NCBI GenBank assembly: GCA_023548195.1
Contig: JAJHZJ010000061.1
Coordinates: 1,156,771 to 1,220,770 of the forward strand
Origin: Bettongia penicillata ogilbyi
Lineage: Eukaryota; Chordata; Mammalia; Diprotodontia; Potoroidae
Reading direction: 5' to 3'
DNA length: 64,000 bases
This document shows, one piece after another, positions 12,421 to 24,354 of this stretch. The translations under genes were made by a program, and so were the position numbers. Under the pieces are notes generated by a model. It searched no databases. It saw only the letters and a list, made by a program, of their open reading frames with translations, and was not told the origin of the DNA. Within the stretch, counting starts at the first letter, position 1; each line of letters starts with the position of its first letter.

Positions 12421-13059
12421 CCCATTATTAGAAAATGGAGGGATAATTTTATGCAGGGTGTGTCAGTTAATACGCATGAAACTTATTAAGCAAACTCAGC
12501 TGAGGGAATACCTTGGCCTTGCCTTCTCCTTTATTTTGTTACTCTCCTGCAAATGCAGGACCTTGAAACTTCTTTTGATCAATACTGCCTACAGTACTCT
12601 CTTCCTATCACTTAGCTACTAAACCTTTCATTCTGTGGAAAACAAACTATCCCTTTCTTTCTCACACCATAGCCTGCACCATTTACCATAAATTTTTCTG
12701 CAAGACCAAATTAAATGCATATGACCCTTACCGCCTAACCATGTCAGTCATTGACTTTGGCAGCTAGGGAAGAGCCACAGCTCAGCACAAGAGACATCAT
12801 CATTGTTTCTCACAGGTATTTAAACACCAAGAGTGAACCTTTGAAGTTGGACTCCTGGTTCTGGGAACTGAGGGATAGCATTTTTCAGCATGAATTACTC
12901 ATGTTGAGAGTTTTGCATTTGCAAATCTCTTTCCAGGATCCCTACAAATATCTACTCCATTACCTTATTTCTTTAAAGAACTAGATGAACTGTCATAGCC
13001 GGGAGAGGATTCCTGTTTCTCTAGAAGCCTGGGCACTGCTGCAGGACAGCTGTCATGTA
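12421..13059. other. No recognisable feature
   Basis: AT-rich DNA with short frames only. I see no repeat landmark and no coding signal. Confidence 0.4.
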
Positions 13060-13276
13060 GCAATGTGCCTTCAGTATCCTGCCTAGCATGTAGCTGTCGA
13101 AAGGCTCTATCTTGCCTTGCAGTGCTACATAATGGAGACCCCTACCCGTTCATTCTAAGACAAAAAAGTCATGGTGGCAAGTTTTTAGTGAAAACCTTAC
13201 CAAGGCAATCATTTGATAATATTGTGGCTGACCTCAATCAGATTTACACATTGGACAAAGGCATCCCTTAATTGCT

Positions 13277-13753
13277 CTAGAGCCATCCAAGGAGAAACAA
13301 ACATTTGCTTTGTCTGAGCACTGGATTAGACCCACTAAAATGGGTCCCAGCTTCAAAAAGTTGATAAGTCACAGAGATCAGCTTTGCGTTAGCAAATGAG
13401 AGAGAACTAAACTTAGGTTGCTTTCTGATTGTTCTTTGGTATTTCTGTGGTAGCACAGTAGATGAGAGATTATAGGCATTCCCCTTGAGCAGTTTTGGAG
13501 CTCCTTGTATCTGGATATAAACAGGTCCATGTTGAAAAAGGAATGTACTCTGTCCCAATGCCTTTTGCACTTTAGGAATTTTTTGAAGAACTTTTTGAAT
13601 TTGGAGCAGACCATATTTAGGCATCTCTTCCTTAAAACAAAAGCCAAAGCAGAATACTTGATTGTACCATTTGGAATATCTTTTCAAACCATATATATGC
13701 TTAACCTTCCAACATGTGACCAATATTTTATTTAAATAATAAAAGATAGCCAT
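13277..13753 (-). other. 158-codon open frame, unidentified
   Basis: An uninterrupted minus-strand frame of 158 codons starts at 13753 and stops at 13277, in DNA where most frames are shorter than 90 codons. The centre is lysine/glutamine-rich and includes KVLQKIPKVQKALGQ and HGPVYIQIQGAPKLL. No family, signal peptide, membrane segment or zinc site was recognised. The plus strand of the same region also has plausible-looking short frames (13065-13271, 13505-13735), so the coding strand is undecided. It may be a chance frame, a retrocopy or part of an old element. Confidence 0.2.
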
Positions 13754-13759
13754 TTTTTG

Positions 13760-15958
13760 ATAAAGATGTGAAAATAGATATATAGTTTAAGTGCATTCAA
13801 TATTCTGTGGTCCATGTTAGTAAATACAATTTTTTTTCATTTTATGTTATCTTCCTCTCCCCAAAATATAACATACGAACATGTTTTAACTACAGTGTTC
13901 TTCCAAGAATCACATATGTTCAGAATCCTGGAATGCCTTAATCTCTGAAGAATCAAAATTTTCCAGTAAACCCTGGGGCAAATAAGAGGGAGGTAGTAGG
14001 GAAAAAAATAAGCCTATTTCCACTGATGACTGTGTGCAAGAAATGGTGTCAAAGGGAAAACTATGATGGACCAGTCATGTAGCAACCATTAGGGAGTAAC
14101 AGAAAGACAACTTAAGTGATGGACTGATACTCACAGAAGGGAAGAAGCAGAGAAAGAACTCTAGCATACTAGCTATGTGGAGAATCCCTGTGAGAGACCA
14201 GGAAAAAAACACAGAGGAAAAGACAGTGGAGATAGGTTACTACTCCACTTACTATCAGCATCAATAGAAGGAGTGCCATCACTGGTGAGATCATATATTG
14301 ACTGAGGTGTTGAGAGAATAGCAAAACACACATACAGTTAAGGAACCTAGGCAATATTGACAACAGATGGCTAAAAAAACCAACTCATCTTAAGATTTTC
14401 ACTTAAGTCGTTTCCAGAATATGTGGTTTATATATTAAACTTGTATGTTGGTTTCCTAATAAAATAATTATTTTCATGTAAAAAAAAAAAACAAAGGAGC
14501 CTGGAAGAGGAATTGCTGGTGTGCAGAGACCAAAAAAAGAGCAGAATCCACTGATTAGAGGAAGGATAGAATGGTGGCTATGAGGAAGGAGCAATGTCTA
14601 GGAGGCAGACCCAATTAAGGAAACATAGCAGTGATGAAGAGATACACGAGATGGGCTCCAAGGAAAAGGAAAAAAAGAACTTAGCAAGTCAAGAGATTGT
14701 GGGTGGTGAGAAGAGAAGGGAAGGTGGGAAAGTGTAAGCTCCCTGCTGATGAACAGGGAAAAGTTGGGAGCACATGAGTGGTCAGGGAGTTAAGAAAATC
14801 CCTAAACCACCCTTTTTCAATCTTCAGAGCAATTTTGAGAGAGAAAGGAAGGAATAATGGGGGCCCTGGGTGGTGGTTTGGAAGAAAGGCAGAATTGCTT
14901 AGGACACTCTATAGAGGTCACCCCCCCCAGCCCCCAAATAAATGAGCTTTCTATTTCAACCCTGGTCCAAAGGAGAGATGGAACTCTTTCTGCTTCAAAT
15001 GCAAAGAGAAACCTGTGACTTCAGAGAAAGCATCCAGGAAACGATGTGCCAAGGCAGAAGAATCCAAGGGGAGCAGAAAGAGAAAGAGCTGTTGGGTCTT
15101 TCGTCTTACTGGGAGAAAGTTGGCCTATAGTTTTTCTCCAGGGGCCATGAAATCATAACAGTAGAAAGGAAGATATTTGAGAGCAGAGAACTGATTGAGG
15201 CTGAGGAGCAAGAGTGTGTGCAGACCAAGTCAGGAGAGAGGTGTCATGGAGGCTAAGTCCAGTACCAATGGCTAATTTGGTAGGTGCAGAAAGACATATG
15301 CCAAGTGACTGAATGAAGCAAGTTCCAGCCTGGCGAGAGTAAAAGGTCACTTAGGGGCCATTGCTCATGTGTGGGAGTCCTGAGAATGAGGGGATGAAAG
15401 TCTAGAAGCCCAGGGTGTCCAGGCCTGATGGTTGCCCTCCTTGAGCACCAGAGTTGTATCACTAAGGCAATATTCACAGCACTGGTGGTGAATAGGAATA
15501 TGCTAGCGTAATTCTCAATCTCAAAGTATAAAAGACTCCCCATATAGAAGACAGAAGAAAAACATTTATTTACATACCAGAAAGCCAAATTCCAGAACCA
15601 GAAAGCAAAATCCGTCATGGTGACCAAGAAGTTAATAAACATGATCACCACAGTGGGCAAAACCATTCTGAAGCCTCCCCCACCTCTGCTGGGGCCCTCT
15701 CACAAGAATTCTTGAGCCTGAGCCTTGCCAAGCACTTGCCTGCATCCTCTCTCCTCTGCCCAGACCTATCTCATTCACTTCCTCCGGTTCTGTTTGACCT
15801 TTCCTGGTCCATTTATTCAGGAAGCTCCTCCCTCCACATGTATCTTAGGCTTCCAGGTGATTTAAGCAGGTCACATGGGCGTATTAATAAATGAGAAACA
15901 TCTTTCCATTTAAATTACTATTACAAGAGCCCAATGCCAAGAGGAGGAATTGCCCTTG
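13760..15958. other. Unclassified DNA
   Basis: About 2.2 kb without a recognisable gene. A purine-rich tract runs from 14510 to 14770 and a C-run lies at 14922-14930. The 15253-15666 minus frame (137 codons) is hydrophobic at its start and overlaps 'acatttatttacatacc', which looks like an antisense polyadenylation region, so an antisense LTR or retroelement end is possible but unproven. Confidence 0.3.
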
Positions 15959-17515
15959 CTTGTGGATACATAATATTCCCCATTTCTTTTGTAGACTTGC
16001 AATGAAGCAAAGTGAATTCAGCCCATCCATCCATATATACATATCTAGAGAAATATCTACAAAAATACCTGTTTGTGTGTATGAGTGTTTTTCTGTGTAC
16101 CTGTGTGTCTATGTATGTGTGTTTATCAAAGTGTATGTGTATATATACAAAGTTATCTATAGAGGAATAATCCTAGAAAAGGTCCAACTGTGATAGGAAA
16201 CAGCAAGGCTTTTCCAGTTAACTGCCTTTTCTTTCTTTCTTGAGCACTACATTTATAAGACAACTGACTTAGACTGTTCTGGAATTGAAATGGGAGCAGA
16301 GGAATGTGACCTTGAGAGCAGTTGGTTGGTAGTATGGTTGGACTGGGGTAGGAGGAAGAGAGGAAGAAGGAGAAAGAGTAACTTTTGGTACTATGCAGTG
16401 ATGCCATTCCTAAGATTGATCATGATTGATATCCACAAAGCCTGCCCCAGTTGTTTCCAGATCATTTGCTTCTCTTGGTCATCTAAAACCCTTCATTCAT
16501 TTGGTCTGGGGTCAACAGAGGGCACTAGAGAAGTAGTGTGTTGTAGTGAACACATTAAAGAAGAACTAGATTGGCCATTGTCTTTCACTACTTCACCAAG
16601 AGACAGTCTAGAATAGATTGGGATTTGCCAGAGTTCAGGAAGTCTTCCATTGGGCAGAACACATTTTCTGCATCCCTATGGGTAGAAATCAGAGTCCTCA
16701 TGATGTTCTCCCAGTTTGGTAATACAAAGGTGTATGAAAGACATCTTGTGGGTGTGTACCCCGCAAACACAGCCTCTAAGTAACTGTCTATTCATTCTCC
16801 AGACAAGTCCAATTCCCAAAGGAGACAAAGAAGGCAAAATTCACCTAGGTGACCTCAGATTGATAATATTTCACTGAGGTTGCCACCTTGGTGGGTCTCA
16901 GGATCTTTCTTCTAAATTGTACTACATTTCAACATTAAGACCATTGTTCCTGGAGAACAAGGAAGAAACCATTTTTTGGATTTGCAAAGGGGTGGCATGT
17001 CAGACTTTCATTTTCCAGGAGATTTTCTATCTGATTCTCATTAACCACACCATCCCCTTTCCTTCCACAGCCAACTCCATCCTTGCTATTCACTTTTGGG
17101 TTTTGAGAGGGAATTTTTAACTCCCCATCATTTCAAAAAAAATGAGTCTGTTTCTCTTTGTCCATTAGGAAATTGAGAAGCCATCTCCCAGATTAAATGG
17201 TCCTCCACAGAAGGTTATCCACTGTCTCATATACTAAATACAGTGTTCAGACTAGAAAGCCTCCTCAGTTGTATCCTCAGGACACAGTGAAGTGCTAGTT
17301 CTCTCCTTCCCTTGGAAGAGAGAGTTAGAGTAGCTGCCAAGTTCCAGTCACAAGACTTGTGGTGTCCTTGATGGAAGGAGCCAAAGCTTTGGTGACTTGG
17401 GTCATCATCTCATGATCTTCTGAGCTCCTTCTCTGGTGTGGGAATACTTTTTGTGCCAGCTTCACATAAGGCAAAGGCAAGGGACCCTTTTGGCCTTAAG
17501 TGATTCATGTCTTGA
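15959..17515 (+). repeat. 1.5-kb unclassified repeat, copy 2
   Basis: Direct copy of 8950-10470, offset by about 7 kb, collinear throughout with scattered substitutions and small indels. The TG-rich microsatellite at 16070-16145 is shared. The copies diverge beyond about 10460 and 17510, where one runs into the GC-rich patch and the other into antisense L1 sequence, so the right boundary appears real. Confidence 0.75.
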
Positions 17516-17519
17516 GGCA

Positions 17520-18250
17520 TCAGCTGGTTTTTCAGTTTTTGTACTTTCTTTTCCATTTAGCCACTTGTGCTCTTTAAGGAATTATATTCTTCAGTGGATT
17601 TTTGTATCTCCTTTTCCATTTGCCTTCCTGTGCCAGAGGCTGCAGCTTCTGACTTTTTACCTGGTGCTGTTTTGATGATAGCCTGAGGCTCCCAGAGGAC
17701 CCTCCTGTCTGGTGTTATATTGAGGGGGTGGGATGTGGGTTGGCTGGTGCTGCTGAAGGCCATAGGGGTCTGGCAGCTTATTTGGCTCTTCTCTGTGTTA
17801 CTGTGGTGATATCTGAGGTGTGGGGCAGTCCAGTGTGGCATTTCTGCATTTTCTCAGGGTTACTTGGAGGTCTGGCCCTGTGAAGATTCCTTTTTGCCCT
17901 GGGTTGGTGCTGAAGTATGTAGAGGGCTGGCTGCTTAAGGATGCCTGTTTGCCTGAGACTACACTAAAGAACGACCTGTGGTGGCTCTTGGTGCTGGAGT
18001 CTGCTGGTTCTCCTGGCTATGCTAAGGAATAGGGGGTCCTGGTACTGGTGTTTGTCTGCTCCACCACACTGGGCCTCAGGATCTCCCACTGATCACAGGT
18101 TCTTCAAACATTCCCCATTTGATGGGCATCCCCTCGATTTCCAAATCTATGCCTCCACAAAAAGAGCAACTATAAATATTTTTGTTCAAATTTGTCATTT
18201 TTCCTTTAAAAGCTAGAAGTGGTATTGTTGGGTCAAAGGATATTATAAAA
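17520..18250 (-). mobile_element. Antisense L1/HAL1-type fragments
   Basis: 17530-17640 read on the minus strand encodes the lysine/glutamate-rich coiled coil typical of L1 ORF1 (for example GRQMEKEIQKSTEEYNSLKS). The 17640-18100 block has the 'ctgctg..ggctgg' flavour of an L1 5' region. 18105-18245 is antisense ORF2 3' sequence: 'gatgggcatcccc', then 'actataaatatttttgt', then 'gggtcaaagga'. The two parts come from distant places in an L1, so this is a composite or deleted copy. Confidence 0.6.
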
Positions 18251-18347
18251 TAAGTTCAGAGCAGCCTTAGCTTATTGATTTAAAAGTTTTGGTTTTGCTT
18301 TTCTAAGAAGGATATTTTAACTTTCTCTCTTTAAGGAGCTTTCTTTT

Positions 18348-20703
18348 TGAGTCAAGATGGTGGAGTAACAGCATGGACTTTCTAGAGCGCTCCCACCAAG
18401 CCCAGTCAAATACCTATAAAAAATGGCTCTAAATAAATTCTGGAGCTGCAGAACCCACAGAATGACGGAGTGAAGCAAACCTCCAGCCCAACACAGCCTA
18501 GAAGGTCTCTGGGAAGTGTCTATCAAGCCACAGTCCAGTGACAGAGCACAGTACAATGTGAGCTGCGAGTGCACAGAAGGGACCTGAGTCGGCCTTGGGG
18601 AGACTGAATCTCTCACACCTGTGATGGTTTCTAGACTTCATGACCCCAAAACGCTGAGGATAAATTGGAAGGTCAGTTGAAAAAGCCTGTGAGATCAGTG
18701 CAGGAGAGTGGAGTGGTCTCGGCTCAGCTCCAGAGCAGCAGAGGGAGAAGGGGGCAGAGGAACCTTCAGCAGCTACAGCAGCAGCAGGGACAGCTACAAC
18801 CATTGTTTTTGGAACTCTAGGCCCACAGATTGTAGGAGGATCAAGCAGCTGACAGTTCACCCCCCACCTCCACTAGAAGCAGAGAACTATCTTGACAAAG
18901 AGCTCAAAAGTCAAGTAAATGACTGGGGAAATAAGCAAAAACCAGAAAAAGAATCAGACTATATAATTGTACTTTGGTGACAAGGAAAACCAAAGCATGC
19001 AAACAGAAGAAAACCAAGTCAAAGCTTCTCCATCCAAAGCCTTCAAGGAAAATATGAATTGTTTTTAGGCCATGGAAGAGCTCAAAAAGGATTTTGAAAA
19101 TCAAATAAGAGAAGCAGAGCAAAAATTGGGAAGAGAAATGATAGTGATGCAAGAAAATCATGAAAATAAATCAATTGCTTGCTAAAGGAGACCCCCAAAA
19201 AAATTGCTTGGTAAAATAACACTTTAAAAAATTGACTAACTCAAATGGCAAAAGAGATCCAAAAAAAGAATACCCTAAAAAGCAGAATTGACCAGATGGA
19301 AAAGGAGATCCAAAAGCTCAATGAAGAAAATAATTCCTTAAAATTAGAATGGAGTAGATAGAAACTAATGACTTTATGAAAAATCAACATATTATAAAAC
19401 AAAACCAAAGGAAAGAAAAAATAGCAGACAATGTGAAATATCTCACTGGAAAAAGAACTGACCTGGAAAATAGATCCAGGAGAAACAATTTAAAAATCAT
19501 GGAACTCACTGAAAGCCATTATCAAAAAAAGAGCCTAAACATCATCTTTCATGAAATTATCAAGAAAAACTGTCCTGATATTCTAGAACCAGAGGGTAAA
19601 ATAATTATTGAAAGAATCCACAGATCACTTCCTGAAAAAGATCCAAAAAGTAAAACTCCTAGGAATATTGTAGCCAAATTCCAGGGTTCTCAGATCAAGG
19701 AGAAAATATTGCAAGCAGCCAGACAGAAACAATTCGAATATTGTGGAAATACAATCAAGATAACACAAGATCTAGCAGCTTCTACATTAAGGCATCAAAG
19801 GGCTTGGAATATGATATTCCAGAGGTCAAAGGAGATAGGATTAAAACCAAAAATCACCTACCCAGCAAAACAGAGTATAATATTTCAGGGGGGAAAATGG
19901 TCATTCAATGAATTAGCATTCTTAATGGAAAGACCAGAGTTGAATAGAAAATTTGACTTTCAAACACAAGAATAAAAATGAAAAGGTACGCAGGAAAGAG
20001 ATTCATAAGGGACTTACTAAAGTTGAACTATTTACATTCCTACGTGGAAAGATAGTATTTGTAACTCTTGAGACTTCTCTCAGTATTTGGGTAGTTGGAG
20101 GGATTATATACATATAGACAAAGGGCAGAGAGTGAGTTGAATAGGAAGGGATGATACCTAAAAAAATAAAATTAAGGGTTGAGAGAGGAATATATTGGAA
20201 GGAGAAAGGGAGAAATGGAATGGGGCAAATTATCTCCCATAAAAGAGGCAAGGAAAAGCTTTTTCAGTGCAGAGGAAAAGAGGGGAAGTGAGAAGGGGAA
20301 AAGTGAAGCTTACTCTCATCACATATGACTTAAGGAGAGAACAACATGCACACTCAATTTGGTATGAAAATCTATCTTACACTACCGGAAAGTAGGGGAG
20401 AAGGGATTACGTGGGGTGTATGGGGGAGATGATAGAAGGGAGAGCAAATGGGTGAAGGGAGTAATTAGAAGTAAATAGTTTTGGGGCGGGACAAGGTCAG
20501 AAGAGAGAATAGAATAAATGGGGGGGCAGAATAGGATGAAGGGAAATATAGTTAGTCTTTCACAACATGACTTTCATGGAAGTCTTTTGCCTAACTACAC
20601 ACATGTAACCTATATTGAATTGCTTGCCTTCTCAGTAGGGATGGGTGGGGAGGGAGGAAGGGAGAGAAGTTGGAACTTAAAGTTTTAAAAACGAATGTCA
20701 AAA
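18348..20703 (+). mobile_element. HAL1 (half-L1), near full length
   Basis: The element opens with an L1-type 5' start ('gagtcaagatggtggagt', with 'tcaaatacctataaaaaatg' downstream), followed by a 5' untranslated region, an ORF1-like region (about 18990-19975) and a purine-rich 3' part that never enters ORF2 and ends 'gttttaaaaacgaatgtc' plus a short A-tail. An ORF1 without ORF2 and with its own 3' end defines HAL1 elements; they are presumed to be moved by L1 machinery. An 11-bp target-site duplication AGCTTTCTTTT flanks it (18337-18347 and 20704-20714). It sits in the pyrimidine tract just upstream of exon 1 of unit A. Confidence 0.85.
19376..19975 (+). pseudogene. HAL1 ORF1p C-terminal part
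   Basis: A 199-codon open frame encodes the end of an L1-type ORF1 protein, an RNA-binding chaperone that coats element RNA. It holds the end of the coiled coil (NVKYLTGKRTDLENRSRR), the RNA-recognition part (NNLKIMEL.., ERIHRSLPEKDPKSKTPR) and the C-terminal domain (QIKEKILQAARQKQF, then ITYPAKQSIIFQGGKWSF). The coiled coil upstream (about 19075-19375) is visible but broken by stop codons, so the gene is not functional. The equivalent frame of the second HAL1 (56501-57601) is close in sequence and confirms the assignment. Confidence 0.85.
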
Positions 20704-20728
20704 AGCTTTCTTTTCTCTTGGAAAGCAG

Positions 20729-20830
20729 TGAAACTACAGAAAAGGTAAACATCACAGCTAAGGAAACTACCACGACAATGAAAAACATAATTCATGCTGA
20801 TTTTACTCTGGAATGTCTCTGGAGAAATAG
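20729..20830 (+). pseudogene. Unit A exon-1-like block (donor lost)
   Basis: This block lines up with exon 1 of units C and D. It follows a pyrimidine tract ending in CAG and stays open in one frame, reading ETTEKVNITAKETTTT.. to HADFTLECLWRN. The end matches ASLWKF of unit D and LTLASHL of unit C. At the position where C and D have the splice donor GTACAC, unit A has ATAAGC, so the donor GT is lost. A one-base difference near the acceptor may also shift the entry frame. The protein family is unidentified. A HAL1 insertion lies about 15 bases upstream of the acceptor, in the pyrimidine tract and probably over the branch site. Confidence 0.5.
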
Positions 20831-21193
20831 ATAAGCTAATGTATTCAGAATGGTAGGATCTCTTTAGCAAACCATATGCCACTATGCTTGTCAAATTACA
20901 AAAATCACAGTGTGTTCCCCATATATGTCCCTGTCATGTTTTTATTGAAATTATACCAAATGGAGTGCATTATACAAGCAGTCAAAAAGAAATGGTTATA
21001 TTCATATAACATTTCTGTAGTATTATTTAGCTACTCCAAAACCTTGGAGATAGCTGGAATGCCTGACAAGTTTAGTCAGTATCCAGAAATTCTAGATTTT
21101 CAACACAAAAATAATACCGAGAATTAACATTGATTAGTAAGTAGAAAAGGAAAAGAAAAGTTCTGGGAACATCTCTGTGAATTCGTGTAAGAG

Positions 21194-21195
<2 letters not shown>

Positions 21196-21231
<36 letters not shown>

Positions 21232-21240
21232 TAAACACAC
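21196..21240 (+). repeat. (AC)n microsatellite
   Basis: A run of AC dinucleotides with a few interruptions, inside the intron-like segment of unit A. Units C and D lack it at the same place. Confidence 0.95.
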
Positions 21241-21538
21241 ATGAGCATGTGCTCACAAACCAGAACAAAAAAGTATAGATTAATTTAGTAGTCTCCCACA
21301 AGGAAATATATTTGCTCAGAGTAGAAAGAGAAATGTTATATAGTTAGTCATGAATGTACAAAATGTTAAAGGAGACACACAAGATAATAATTGATAAGAA
21401 GCTGTCCATGTTATATAGATTTCTATGAATGGAATCTAATATACCTAATTCCCACAAGTATATCAGTGGAAGAATTGGGATAGAAGCCAAGATTCTTGAT
21501 ACCCAAGTCAACATCTATCGTTGGTTTTGTTCTTCCAG

Positions 21539-21635
21539 AGAAATGGAATCCAAAAGATGAGAAATGGCAACAAAAGCAGCCTGGGAATGGAAAGCTCAGA
21601 AATTTCTCTATGAAATCCAAGAGATATGCACTATG
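21539..21635 (+). pseudogene. Unit A exon-2-like block (one in-frame stop)
   Basis: The 97-base block lies between an acceptor (ttcttccag) and a donor (atg|gtgaga) that are shared at the same place by units B and C. Read in the frame that continues exon 1 (phase 2 entry), it gives EMESKR, one TGA stop, then EMATKAAWEWKAQKFLYEIQ and EICTM, and exits in phase 0. The C-terminal FLYEIQEICTM aligns with FLKEIKEMCAM of unit C. The family was not recognised; the peptide looks helical and charged. Confidence 0.55.
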
Positions 21636-22439
21636 GTGAGAGGGTCCAATTCATGGGTACTTTCCCCATTTCCTTCCACAAGATTTACTCAGGGCCTATT
21701 TGTGTACAACCTCAGGAATGCAGTGAGGAGGACGTAGGAAAGGCATCAAAGAAATGTTCCTGAATTGGGGGATGCTGACAGTTTTGATGGACATCCCAAA
21801 ACTTAAATATAAATGTTTCTGTGGAGAAGCAAAGCCTCTTGACTACTCCTAGAAATTCTGAATTAAGGATGAATTTTCTTTTTCAGCATTGTACAGTTAA
21901 ATTTTTCAAATGGCAAGAGTGACATGAATTTACTATTATTTCCAAAATTACTAATACTTAAAAGAAATCATTCTTCTTCACTTCAACAATTTGAAGCACT
22001 ATTAAACATCATGAAAATCAAAACATCAATTATTTTGGGAGGTGTGGTTTATAAAATTTATCTCAGATTCTTGCCCATACTTTCATCATGGATCAGTTCT
22101 CTGTCATACACAGATATATGCAAAATATACATGCACAAACATACATATATACATACATACACATACATTTCTTAAATAGTTTAGCAAAGCCTGCCAACAT
22201 AACTGCATCTGTAGCCCACAGCCTTTGTATCACTGGGAAGGAACTGTATTTCATTGGCTATTTTCTAGGATAGGGGTAGGATTTTTCAATACAATTAATA
22301 AGAGAATGGCAATCTTCCATGGTTTTTCTAATTTGTATTCATTTTAATTATAGTTAATGTGCTCCAAACCTCTTGCTGCATCAGTTCATAAAGGATTACC
22401 TAGATAGTTCTGCATTCTTTGAAATTTGCCATTTCGGAC

Positions 22440-23393
22440 AGCACTGAATTTTACTCTGCGAAGTTACCAATCATGAATTCCGATGCAAATCTAAAGGCTT
22501 TATTTCTTATCTTATTCTTATCTTTATCTTATCTTATCTGTATCTCTTCCCTATTCTTATCTTTCCTGATCTCTCCACAACCTTTGATAACAGTGATTAT
22601 CCTCTTCTCTTGGACAGGATTTCTTCTCCTGGTTTTTGTAGCAATGCTTCCACCTGGAGCTTCTTCTATTTGTTTTTTTAGTCTATCTGAGTCTCCTTTT
22701 GTAGGATCTACATCCAGGTCATAGCCCTCAACATGAGTGTGTCCTCCAATGCATTGTCCTCTTCCTTCTTACTTTCTCCCTCTATAAAGTCTTGCTTGGT
22801 AATCTAATGAGCTTCCACAAGTGTTCAGTGAGTTAGCAGTCCATGTAAACAATCTCTTGCCAACCCTTGTCATTTCTACCTACATATTTCTGTTAGACAT
22901 CCCCGTTTTCCACCAACTGTCTCATCACATTGGTGCAAGACCCCCTTCATCTTGTCCCCAGATGATTGCAAGAGCTTCTCCCTTCCTCAATTCTTCCTCA
23001 TTGTCATTCCAGTCTACCCTCACCTATGAAAAAGATTTTCTGATAACATCCATCTGTCCATATTTTTTCCCTATTCAATAGTATCCAGAGTCTCCTGGAT
23101 AACATATAAAATTCTGTCTTTGGCTTTTCCGGTCCTTCACTAACTGCCTTTTTCCAACATGGCCAATTTTATGATTTGTTCTCCTCCAAATATTTTAAGA
23201 TGCAGAGACCTGGTGTCTTCTTGCTCTTCCTCAGAGGCCAACCTCCATGTCCTATCTCCATGCTTTCTCAGTCTCTGTTTCTTATGTCTGGAAAGTTCTC
23301 TGTTTTCGCCTCCACCTCTTGGCTCTCTCATCCTCCAAGACAAAAATTCTGCCTTCTGAAAGAGCCCTTTTGTAGTGACCATATGCCTCATCT

Positions 23394-23433
<40 letters not shown>

Positions 23434-23615
23434 AACTAATGTTTTTCCTCTGAGATTACTTTTCGTTGATGCTGTATACATCTATGAACTAAAGCTTTTG
23501 ATGTTTTTGTTTTCAATTGTATCTGAACTCCTTGAGGACAGGGAATTATATTTTTGCCTTTCTTTGTATCTTCAGAGTTCAGCACTTTCATTTTAATAAA
23601 TGTTTGTTGATTGGA
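22440..23615 (+). repeat. L2 copy of unit A
   Basis: A long L2 fragment in the same place and orientation as those of units B, C and D, so it was present before the duplications. The 3' end is diagnostic: 'ctccttgaggacagggaatt', 'tttgtatcttcagagttcag', then 'aataaatgtttgttga'. A (CA)n run at 23397-23430 interrupts it. Confidence 0.75.
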
Positions 23616-23654
23616 CTTAATATCACATTATATTCACACCTCACATGTTAAATG

Positions 23655-24354
23655 TACTTTATTTCAGACAACCTACATGACATATTTTCAAAGACAATGC
23701 CTCCCCTCCAAATGAATCAGGGTCAAAAATAAGCCAATAAAGCTCAAGATGACATCAGTCTAAATTTATACAAGTCCTGGTACTGTGTAGATGATAAAAA
23801 GCAGCAGCCAATTACGAAGGCAGGTGATTCAAAGTAATCAGCTGAATTTGTTAAAATTTCTCCATTTCTAAACCATCTCTAAAGAAAATCATAAATGGGA
23901 TCACACTATCCTCGTGAAAGTCTAAGAGGGCCAACATGGCATCTGGATTCATGTTTTCACCTATGCAGAACTGATAGTTTTGAAAATTAACAAGAACATG
24001 TTTGATTTGTTCTGCCGATCCCCTCATAGAAGATTTTACTCTGTCTGGCTTGTGGTCTTCAAGTCTGCATTTGATTGATTTCATGTAGACTTTGTTGTAC
24101 TTTTTGTAGGATTTTTTCATGAAATTAGTTTCTTGCAGATGGTGATTTATTACTATTTCAACTCCAGTGATGAGTGGCATCTGTTCCTTCACCCTCTGCC
24201 CCTTCAGCAGAGGCATTTCCAGTGATCAGTTACCCTATGTCCTACTGGCCATAGTCCCTCCAGCTCCAGGCACAGCCTGCTTGTGGGATCTCCCTGATCT
24301 TGAAATGTCTGAGAGCTTCTCATTTTAGCTGATGAGGTCTTGGTAGATGATTGT
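23655..24354 (-). pseudogene. TPT1: TPT1 (TCTP) processed pseudogene
   Basis: Minus-strand retrocopy of the translationally controlled tumour protein mRNA. TCTP is a small cytosolic calcium- and tubulin-binding protein linked to growth control, about 172 residues. Visible conserved parts are [15 protein letters not shown], the [13 protein letters not shown] helix, [29 protein letters not shown] and the end [13 protein letters not shown]. The start codon position (24352-24354) reads ACA instead of ATG, and a frameshift near 24170 separates the N-terminal third from the rest. No introns are present and the homology continues into the 3' untranslated region as far as 'aataaagtacattt' near 23655. 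No poly(A) tail remains, so the copy is old. It sits inside unit A and is absent from B, C and D. Confidence 0.9.

Noticed and set aside
15253..15666. 137-codon minus frame with hydrophobic start
   Set aside because: No family is recognised, and the region overlaps an A-rich polyadenylation-like stretch; a chance frame is more likely than a membrane protein.
23176..23439. 87-codon frame with a histidine/threonine tail
   Set aside because: It is L2 sequence followed by a (CA)n run; the same L2 words recur in units B-D in shifted frames.
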